A stretch of 64,000 bases of DNA from Trachythela sp. YZ-2020 (lineage: Eukaryota; Cnidaria; Anthozoa; Malacalcyonacea; Clavulariidae): positions 1,531,001 to 1,595,000 of the forward strand of contig JADLSH010000273.1 in assembly GCA_016169945.1 (NCBI GenBank), in the 5' to 3' direction. Of this stretch, positions 45,371-54,664 are shown piece after piece. The notes below the pieces were generated by a model. The model was given only the letters and a program-made list of their open reading frames with translations. It had not been told where the DNA came from and ran no database searches. A program made the translations under genes and the position numbers. How positions within the stretch are numbered: the first letter of the stretch is position 1; the number at the start of each line of letters is the position of its first letter.

Positions 45371-45975
45371 CTATTGTCGATTTGACCCAAATAGTGTTGA
45401 GAATAAATATGGCTTTGTTTTAACACTTTTACGAGTGAACTTTGTCGAAATAGAAGCTCGAATAATGCAGGATATTCGTACAATATTTAAAAAGGCACAC
45501 CACATATAAATATTAGGTACCATATTTCGTCCCCCCAGTCACAGCAGTTTGGGAAAAAAATGCCAAACTGTGCTTCTATCAAAATACCAATCAAAAATCT
45601 CAAAAGTATAAGGTGATGTTTACTATCGAAATAACAATTCGATTTGACGATTTTGACACAAATAGTGTTGAGAATAAATATGGCATTATTTTAACACTTT
45701 TATGAGTGAACTTTGTCGAAATAGAAGCTCGAATAATGCAGGATATTCGTACAATATTTAAAAAGGCACACCACATATAAATATTAAATACCATCAACTC
45801 ATTTCGTCCCCCTAGTCACAACAGTTTGGGAAAGAAATGCCAAACTGTGCTTATATCTTTATACCAATTAAAAATCTCAAAAGTATAAGGTGATGTTGAC
45901 TATCGAAATGACAATTCGATTTGACGATTTTGACACAAATCAGTAGTGTTGAGAATAAATATTGCATTATTGTTT
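45371..45975 (-). repeat. Tandem 5' monomers (~271-281 bp)
   Basis: The marker GTGTTGAGAATAAATAT occurs at 45394, 45665 and 45946, giving periods of 271 and 281 bp and two full units plus part of a third. The array is immediately 5' of the leader frame at 45347 (minus strand). The placement resembles the 5' UTR monomers that act as promoters in some L1 elements; promoter activity is inferred only. Confidence 0.85.
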
Positions 45976-47998
45976 CCTGATTGTTGTTTCCTGATTCAAA
46001 TGATATTGATATATAGCAGATCAAGTCCAGTCAATACTTTGTGTAAATTGGCGAATCATTTCCACAGCGTAAATTGCTATCAAACCACTTCCAATACTTA
46101 CTGAAAATACTCCCTCGAATCTTGCCACGTTCAAAATAGTACAGAAAATTAAAAATATCGTTGGTTTAATTGATGGATAATTTTCACCGTAAAATTTAAA
46201 ATTGTACTCATGTTTACAATTCTCGCCCTTCAGTAGTCCGCCATCTTGAAATAATCAATATCAATCCAGTTGTACATAGAGATCGAAGAGTACATTATAA
46301 TTCCGTCATTTTAATCTAGTCTGTCGCTGATTGGCTACAAGCACCGTACGGTACGGTTCGGTTTACAAGGCGATAGCAATATACCTGCATTCGCAGATAC
46401 AAAAACCATAGCAACAGTCTTTGGGCCTCTTCCGGTTGTTTTTGTCTGAAAGTCCAGTTTGGCCCGCACGCTACATTTCAAATTTCGCGGTAACGTTGTC
46501 AATTTATATTGTTTTTCTTTGAAAGTTGGTCAGTAGGTACTGTTTCTAAAGCTATATAAAACGGTGTATTAGCGAAAATCACACGGTTTTTAAAACAGAA
46601 GTTATAATCGACCAAAGTACTGAATAAATAATTAGTTTACGATATAATAAATATATCAGATTACTAAGGTTAAAACTCACGGAGATCTGTAAAACAATGT
46701 GTTTAGCGATTTGTTTGGCATTGGCCAAGAACAGTTTTTTTGCTGAATCGATTGGCGCCAAAGATACGAGCGTTCAAAATCATCATCCTCTGTATCTGAA
46801 GCTTCTTCTTTATTTTGGGATTACCCCCTGCGAGGCAGTAACAGTTTTCTAAACACTAAAAACTAATAATTTTTAATAGTATAAAATGTTTACTAAAATT
46901 CAGTCCCTGCTGAGTAAGTCACTTACCCTATTTATCTGTGACAATGTGTTCAATGCGGAAGTAGAATAATTGTCACATGATTATCATAAGCAATGCGCCT
47001 ATCTCATATAAATATATAAATTTCCTGACATTTATTGAGTTCGCTTGTACCTGCTAAAGTTGCCAGACAGGCAGGACAATACCAACGTGTTCGACACATT
47101 GCTTTTCTTTTATTGACTTATTGCCCAGATGCCAAGTACGTTCTCCTTTGTTCCGCTTAAATACTTGGGTAGTTTCTCCAAAGGTGACAATAGATATATT
47201 AACCCTAACCGAAAACGCTTAAAAATATATTCCCTTTTGGATCGCGGATGTGTTGTTATCTTTATAACACTTGAGAGTTTGCCACGATGACCGTCAAAAC
47301 AAACTGCTTCTATTCAAATATATAATTGCAAAGAAAGATTCGGCGGATGAGTAGAGTGAAACTACAATAATTGAAAAATAAAATAAGAACTTAGAGGTTT
47401 CGACTAACGTCCAGACGAAGGACATCGCTCGAAACGGTATATTTCAGGTAGTTTTACTCTACTCATCAGACCAATCTTCGTTATACTCAACCTACACTGG
47501 CACAACGCGTTCAACATATGTTGCAAAGAAAACTTGCCGTGCAGTACTATTAATCGCATGAATTTGATACAGTTTGGGAAGGTAAAACAGGTACTTTATC
47601 CTTGAGTATAATTCTATTTAAGTACTGAGGCAAGTTGCAGGTATCACTTCTCCCTGTTTAAAGTGAATGCGATGTACACAAGACGTAAATACTGTGGCTT
47701 CCCTAAGCAGAGCGTGGACGACGTCAAAAGTCTCTCGTGTGATTTTGATTATATCCGTTTATTTTCCATCTTCTATTACCGACCATATTCTATTACCGAC
47801 CACGAGAGATAAACACTAAAATCATGCGTTATTTGGACATTTAATATCTATAGGTGTGGTCAAAACTCTATATTAATTCAGATATTTCCCGATAAACATA
47901 TGTCAGACCTTTGAAAGAAATTGCACTCATGTTTAAGGGTCTTGTGGTAAAACATTACTGCTATCATATAAAAATTATCAAGTATACATCACATATAC
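45976..47998. other. Intron stretch without recognised features
   Basis: AT-rich. One GC-richer phrase, GTACGGTACGGTTCGG, lies near 46348. No exon, RNA gene or transposon protein was recognised. If the EGF gene is continuous, this is the intron downstream of the exon at 48106-47999. Confidence 0.4.
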
Positions 47999-48106
47999 CT
48001 GTACAAGACCGTCCATTAAATAAGAAACCCATATCACACTGACAAGAGTAGGAACCATTGATGATTGTACAGTAGCCGTGAACACATGGAACATCTTTGC
48101 ATCCTC
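47999..48106 (-). CDS. EGF-like exon (non-calcium-binding type)
   Basis: A 108-nt exon with a GACAG acceptor before 48106 and a GTATAT donor after 47999; phase 1-1. The domain has six cysteines: C-K-D-V-P-C-V-H-G-Y-C, then N-G-S-Y-S-C-Q-C-D-M-G-F and S-C-T-G. It lacks the D-x-D-E start of calcium-binding domains. Same strand, phase and class as the other four exons, so it is probably the most upstream visible exon of the same gene, though 15 kb of repeat-rich sequence separates it from the next. Confidence 0.82.
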
Positions 48107-48169
48107 CTGTCAATAAAGTCGTAATTTTAGGGAAACTTGATTGTTATAATACGTACAAATTGTCTCTAA

Positions 48170-48620
48170 GTAATAATAATAATAATAATAATATTTCCAA
48201 TTTTATATAGCGCACTCTCCAAAAATGCCCAAATGCGCTTTACATATATAGTTAAATTAATTATATACAATTACATACAATCTAAAAACCTAATGCTAAT
48301 ACAATGAAATGTTACAAAATTAATAGTACGCAAGTCTAAAAAGATGCGTCTTCAGTTTCTGTTTAAAAATAGCCACGGTACAACTACGCCTAATTTCAAT
48401 TGGAAGATTGTTCCATAGAGCTGGTGCACAAACCGAAAATGCTCTGAATCCATAGGACTTGAGGCGGTATGATGGCTGACAGAGAAGCAGCTTGTCTCCA
48501 GAACTAAGAGCTCTTTTTGGAACATAAGTATTCAGCAAATCACAGAGATAAGATGGTGCCAAACCATTGACTATCTTGTACGTAAACATTAAAATTTTAA
48601 AATTAATGCGCTGTTAAAAG
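48170..48620 (-). mobile_element. 5'-truncated L2/CR1-like retrotransposon fragment
   Basis: Minus-strand codons 48589-48320 give F-T-Y-K-I-V-N-G-L-A-P-S-Y-L, A-P-A-L-W-N-N-L-P and L-K-T-H-L-F, the C-terminal RT domain. The 3' UTR has GTAAAGCGC and GCGCTATATAAA as stem arms and ends in an (ATT)n tail (48170-48194). Only the last ~450 bp were inserted. Confidence 0.85.
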
Positions 48621-48999
48621 TAAACGTTAGGCGTTTAAATATCTCAGGAGGTTTAATTTCCCGCGGTTTCAGAGGAGCAAACACATTCGTATGTTTTTCC
48701 GAGGGTAGAACCACTCACCAAATAGAATGAATTAAGAATGGGGCTTGTATTTCGAAATATCCGTCAATGTTTCAATATTATATTTGAATAACGTCTTTCG
48801 CTTGCGTTTGTTGTGCAAACATTTTTCTGTTTATTTATTGAAAAGTTTGGAAATCAGAGCCACAATTTTCTTGTACATCATTTTACTCCATTTTCAATTA
48901 TGTTAATTCCTGCAGGAAAATATCAGGAATCACATAAATCGTGATTCTAACTGCGCAGAAACATCTTTACCCTGACTACGCAAAAATTCTTAATGTCAT

Positions 49000-49503
49000 G
49001 TATGAAAATATAAATTTGGTCCAGCCATGCGATATAATATGGCAAGAATACGATACGTTTTATGGAAAAGGATTTACAAAACAGTAAATCAATTAGCTCC
49101 ACAAAGACTGTGTGACATTTTTCAATTTTCTAATACTGTTAATAGTTATAATCTAAGAGGTTCTTCAACTGGGCTTTTTATTCCAAGGCCCAGGACAGAA
49201 TTTTTAAAAAAAAGTTTCAGTTACAGTGGCGCTAAATTATGGAATAGAATACCAGAAAATATTCGAAATTCGATATCTTATAACTCGTTTTGTAAAAATC
49301 TTTTCTCCTCGGCCTCCCAATTATTAAGTTGAGTAGTTTTGTTAAGTGAATATTTAATAGCATTTATATAATAATAGTTTGTATCTATTAGTAAATTAGT
49401 CTTAAATTTGTAATATTTAATCAGCACACCTCTCATGGAAATCAGCATAATGTTGAATGAGATTAGTGTGTCTAAATAAAGTTGATCTATCTATCTATCT
49501 ATT
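49000..49503 (+). mobile_element. 5'-truncated copy of family N1
   Basis: The frame at 49027-49332 ends S-F-S-Y-S-G-A-K-L-W-N-R-I-P-E-N-I-R-N-S, closely matching the end of the RT at 12015-13016. The 3' module (about 49423-49480) resembles that family's stem-loop in diverged form, then AAATAAAGTTGAT and a (CTAT)n tail to 49503. Confidence 0.85.
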
Positions 49504-50602
49504 GCTATATATATTAATAAGCGTATGATACCTCTTTAAATTAGCTCCCGTCCGAAGCATGCGTTTCGCGCTTGACTAAGGGAGTTAAACCCTGGAAAAT
49601 ATTATTGAACGTTGGCAACATGCAAGTGTGATTTCTTGATTTCTTGTTGACATGGTCAAGGGGCCACCATGGTAAAATACAAGGAATTAATTTCAACTAA
49701 AAATTCATCATCAACGCCGCCATGTATAGACGACACTATTTTGGCCAATATCTCTAACGGATATTCTGAACACGTAATTCAGATATTTTATTCCTGATCA
49801 GTGTACAAAAATGCTTTTCCAACGCAATGAGTTGCTTCTATGTAACCTTATGATAGGTTATCTCAGACTTTGTAAGTTTTCTTTGTTTTAACGGGAATAC
49901 AATCATGGCGAGACCTACAAATATCGGCGCCATAAAATTGTGGGAGTGTTAAAAAATTTCCCTATTGCTGGGTTATATATATTTAGTAGAAATTGTGAGG
50001 TGTCTATTGCTTTTCCTGCTTTCTGATTGGTTCAAATTGAGCCTCTAAAAAGTGATAGTCACTGCCAGTGACTATCACTTTTTTTCAAAATGGCTTCTTC
50101 GCAAGCTGCCGAATTTGAAACAAAAATCAAGTTTTTGAGCCTGATTCAAAGTTTTAAATGAAAAAAAACTGCCGCTAAATTCAAGGAGGATATATTTTTG
50201 ACATTTTTAAAGGTAAGCGATAACAAATAATATACTATTTTCCTTCCATGAAAGTCAGCGTTTTCTCGCTGTTGAAATGAACATGTATAAAACTTTTTCC
50301 GTACGGCTCAACCACTCAAGTGTTTATTTTGAAAATTACTCGTTTTATCCTCATTTATATCGTTATATTCAGCAAAAACATAACTATGATATATTTTTAA
50401 AACCATTCTACTTTGTATTTGAGCCATTCCAAAGTATTTTTCTCACGAAATTGTTTGTTTTTGTTTCGCTTCGATATGTTTTTGACACTCGTCTTTTGCC
50501 GGCATGTTTTTAATAACCGGTCGCTGAGAAAAGCGCTGAATTTTGTCCTATAGCCTTTTCAACTGACCTCATAACTTCCTGTGTTTGTTTTTCTCTTTGA
50601 AA
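49504..50602. other. Non-coding stretch with one short hairpin
   Basis: A perfect hairpin at about 50057-50094 (AAAGTGATAGTCACTG and its inverse, one base apart) is followed by AT-rich DNA leading to the MITE at 50603. The hairpin plus MITE arrangement parallels 33345-33595 and could represent one larger element. No gene was recognised. Confidence 0.5.
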
Positions 50603-50727
50603 TTTCTACTAAAACAATTAGTCGCCTCAGGCTCGGTGATTACAAGCCTATAGTCACTTCGCCTTCGGCTTAGTGACTATAGGCTTGTAATCACCTCGCC
50701 TTCGGCGACTAATTGTTAAATAGATAT
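50603..50727. mobile_element. Palindromic MITE, copy 2
   Basis: The ends TTTCTACTAAAACAATTAG and CTAATTGTTAAATAGATAT are the same as at 33460-33595. The core is a long palindrome around CTTCGCCTTCGGC with arms such as GTGACTATAGGCTTGTAATC. No coding capacity. Confidence 0.78.
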
Positions 50728-51558
50728 ATCCTTGGGATGTTTTATTCCCCTGAAACTTGCAATTAGGTACACATAGCTCTATCACGAAAGCCAGGAATTT
50801 ACAGTTGCTTAATTTAAGCACCATGCAGTTCATATTCAGGTTCCCAATGATATTTCTCAAAAAATGACAGTCATTCATATCTTTTGATGTACATAATGAC
50901 AGGACTGATGTCGTGTGAGAAAAAGGACCGGATTTAATATGATGAAATTGAAATTAGCTCGACACTAAGTCTGCAATTGCCAGCTGTCACTAACTGATAC
51001 AATAGAATAATATAATTGAAAATAGTTTTACAAGCACTCACGTCTCTGCATTTTTATGCATGTACTCCACATTCGCGTCCATGTTGGAAAGATGATTGTA
51101 TAATCACGAGTATAACAAGACGATTATCAAAGATTCTAAAATTAATATTCCATAGACCTGATTATTTTTAGTTATTCTGTTCATATTTCATCCACGGGTT
51201 GTTTTAAGTGGTAGGATTTTGAAAAACTCACAATCTTTAAAATACACCCATTAATATGTAGTAACTAACTTTTGCTTGAGAATATCACATTGCCAACAAG
51301 GACTAATCCTCCCCCCAATTTACATCAGAGCGCGAGAGCTTAATGCGAAGGTGTCAGATTCGTAGCTGCCTGAAATGCGAAATGAATACAGTGACCTTGT
51401 TTCTGCATGTAAAATCTACCCCAGAACGCAGCAAATGCCATTTCAGAAACATGCGGGAAAGCATGTCCCTTGACCCACTAGAGATTGTCAAGCCCCCCAA
51501 CCCCAAACCAAGCCAATCTTCCCCCGTCACTGATTTTGACAGCATATTGGAAATCTAT

Positions 51559-51789
51559 CGCCTGTATTCTAAAAGCTCACTCACACTCGCACTCAAAGAG
51601 TGGAGGTTCAATCTGAGCTTCCCTTGAGTGTCAGTGCTGTTTTTGAACAGCTGGAGGGTTAGTCCCGTACCATACTATGTGAGTACTCACCCTCCAGCTA
51701 TTCAAAAATAGCACTGACACTCAAGGGAAGCTCAGATTGAACCTCCACTCTTTGAGTGCGAGTGTGAGTGAGCTTTTAGAATACAGGCG
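51559..51789. repeat. Hairpin with ~105-bp arms
   Basis: Arms 51559-51663 and 51685-51789 are reverse complements with only a few mismatches, around a ~21-nt loop. The sequence is more GC-rich than its surroundings (GAGTGGAGGTTCAATCTGAG). No target duplication or protein is evident. It may be a MITE or a small-RNA precursor-like inverted duplication. Confidence 0.85.
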
Positions 51790-52326
51790 TAAGTAAGAAT
51801 GTAAGTATAATCATGCAGCATATATTGCCTATTGGAGTGCTAACTAAAAGAGAATAAAAAGACTAAAAAAGTCTATCGATCCTATATTTTATGGAGATGA
51901 GAGTTCCCCTTATTTGGCTTCTGACGTGACAGCTCCGTGACAGTAAAACACGGAAATATTGTTTATTGACGTGTCTACGTTTCTATAAACAAATTAGAAC
52001 CTTAATTTGCGCATAGTTTTTTATAGTATGCCCTATATTCATAAAATTTATGACCAAATTCGCCTTCGCTTTTGGGTAGGTGACCAAAATAATGTTTTAA
52101 TTTGTTTATTTAATCCTTTTACTCTAGAATGATAATAGAAGTCAGGAATCCAGCTTAGGTGCGACTTTTGGAAAATTTCGTCTCAACTCACAGTCGGCGG
52201 CAAAATGAAGGAAACAGTGCATTATTTCACTTCACTTAGACTTAGTATTTTTAACTATCGAGCACTTTCTAGTCCCAAACAATCTTACTACCAGAATTCA
52301 TTATTTTCAAGATCAGTGAGATTATG
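51790..52326. other. Unassigned stretch
   Basis: No gene recognised. It leads into the ORF1-like fragment at 52327. Confidence 0.35.
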
Positions 52327-52625
52327 AGATAAAATCTCCGTGTTACAAAGTCGTTTAAACGAAGTGAAATTACACGCCAATGAAAACGAACAGTATTCAA
52401 GGCGGTGCAACTTAAGAATTGATGGAATTCCGGAGAAAGAAGGCGAAAATTGCTATGATCTTGTTACAGGGTTTTGTAAGGAAGAACTAAAGTGTGATGT
52501 TGCATTGAATAAAATCGATCGAATTCATCGGGTTGGTAAAGTAAAAGAAGGTCCCCCATCACCTCGTGCCATAATTTATCAGTTCATTTCTTACCAGTTA
52601 AAACGTCGTCACAACGTAAATTTGC
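52327..52625 (+). pseudogene. ORF1-like fragment of a non-LTR retrotransposon
   Basis: About 100 codons with a short coiled-coil-like start (L-Q-S-R-L-N-E-V), then E-N-E-Q-Y-S-R-R-C-N-L-R-I-D-G-I-P, D-R-I-H-R-V-G-K and R-A-I-I-Y-Q-F-I-S-Y. This follows the order seen in L1/Tx1-type ORF1 RNA-binding proteins (coiled coil, RRM-like domain). It is interrupted at about 52625 by AACGTT-rich repeat sequence. RT sequence is absent nearby. Confidence 0.6.
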
Positions 52626-52945
52626 AGACTCCAGGCGACGCGGTAAAAACGTTATGCCCAACGTCGTGAAAAAACGTTGGCACAACGTTGTCGCAACGTT
52701 CAGCAAAACGGGTTATCAAGACTAATTTGCCATGAAATGAATATATAAAGGCTCGTATTAGTAGCACTAAACATACACGACAACGGGTTTTGTATATTGC
52801 AAGGCTACTCTAGTCGACAACTTCTATCAAAGACGCGAAATTTCGCTCGAAATGTTGCTACAATGTTAATGTTTAACTTTGTGACAAGGTTAAAAATTAA
52901 CGTTGCTGCAACGTTAACCTTCAACGTTGTCACAACGTTATTAAG
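52626..52945. repeat. Element rich in AACGTTG/CAACGTT motifs
   Basis: At least nine AACGTT-type motifs cluster at the two ends (52645-52700 and 52890-52940), including the palindromes CAACGTTG and GTTGTCACAAC. The layout suggests a ~300-bp MITE with subterminal repeats, inserted into the ORF1-like fragment. No duplication was established. Confidence 0.55.
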
Positions 52946-54158
52946 ATTGAAATCTTAAATTCATAAATTAAAAATACTTAAATTCCTAATTATACGCATA
53001 TCAACGTACTTACAAATTTAGCAATGCGTAACAGAAAAATTGAAATATGTATTTGTCCTTACATTTGAATTAGTCATAATGAAACTACTATTGAAATATT
53101 TAAACACCAAGGATGGATAAATAAATTATTACAAAAAGAAATAATAAAATAATATATTCGCCACTTTCGCAAATACGATAATCCTTTGCGTTAATTAGCG
53201 GTATAATTTCAACGCAAAACATATTGCTTTCACATGAAAAGGAAGACAGATTCGTAAAATATTTCTCCCTGATTTGAAGAAAGATTTGTATTTCCACAAA
53301 ATTAATATCCTTTTTTAGTCCCACAACACAGAGGGAGACATTACAGCCGTATGTATTGACTCAGAGTCAATCTCCCCCGAGTGATACTTACGAAAGTGGC
53401 GAGTGTATGCCACACTGCACTGACTGCAGTTTCATGAAAAAAGATGACACAATATAAAGACGATGGATGAGGTTCCAATTTCCTGCTTTGATGATATAGT
53501 CCGACAGTGAGATTATTAAGAGTTATATACAGAGTTTTGTTGAATACTCGAGGATTTCCTTAAAATCGTTAAAAAACAAAAAAAATTGCCACTAGTTTTT
53601 GATCGGTTCATTTTCAGCCGTGGTAATGTTCCTCAAAGGTTGACGAGTCTATCAATATGAAGAGCAAAAACAAGTTTACTTATATTTAATAAAAAGAAAC
53701 CACATGCTATTATATACTTAGGAAAGGTATATGGCCGTGTATAATAGTAGCTGAGTCAAGTAAAAATATTACTATCATCAAATACATTAACTATAAGCAC
53801 GGATTCAATTTTAACCTCCGATAGGTTCTAGGATTTAAATAAAAATGTGTATGAAACTGTATATTTTAAAGATTTTAAAGATTTAAACTTAATAATATAG
53901 ATGTACAATATGGCAACGAAAAACTAAATTGGACATATCTTAAACCGTGTTTCAACACTTCACACAGTTGTTCCTCAACGTGGAACGTAAAGCCGATAAC
54001 ACTTTTACCTAAGGAAGAAATTAATGTTTCAATGAGCTCTCAATATTAACTTGGACCGAATTCTTCGGAGAGGCATCAGTATGTCGAGCTTGTGCTGCAC
54101 CCACATTCTGTGCGGGGGAGACTTGAGGTAAAAAAAGGGGGAAGAAGGCGGGTGTGTA
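52946..54158. other. Unassigned stretch
   Basis: AT-rich. No gene or repeat supported. Confidence 0.35.
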
Positions 54159-54347
54159 CTATTTATTTATTTATTTATTTATAATTATATTTATCCAGGA
54201 TACCCACATCACTAGTGTGTTTTTCAGTGGGGTCCTGCATGATACAATCATTAACAAAATTTACTTCTATATATATATACAATTAATAATATACAACGTC
54301 ACGTCATATAGCAACAAATAATGAAAACGAATAATTAGCTATATCTA

Positions 54348-54520
54348 TAATAAGTACATACATACATACATACATACATACATACACACAAACATACATA
54401 CATACATATACACATATACATATACACACACACACATACATATACATACATATATATATATACACACATATACACATACATATACATACATATACATACA
54501 CGTACATATACATATATTAT
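54348..54520. repeat. Compound CATA/CACA/TATA microsatellite
   Basis: Runs of CATA, TACACA and TATA within the 3' UTR of the minus-strand retrotransposon. A Y/V/C/M-rich frame on the minus strand is an artefact of the repeat. Confidence 0.92.
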
Positions 54521-54664
54521 CTATACTGTATATAAAATATATCTGTTATAAACTTAATCCAATCATTAAGTGCGAAGCATGAACACAATATGAAAGCTTA
54601 TCAAAGCTGCACACTTAGGAACTGAAGTGTAGGAGAATGATATAAAGCATGCGACTAAGAATAG

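Noticed and set aside
46320..46420. CGGTACGGTTCGG-like phrase considered as a regulatory site
   Set aside because: Only one short irregular occurrence; no palindrome array or gene start nearby supports a role.
54304..54513. Minus-strand frame rich in Y, V, C and M
   Set aside because: A direct product of the CATA/CACA microsatellite.
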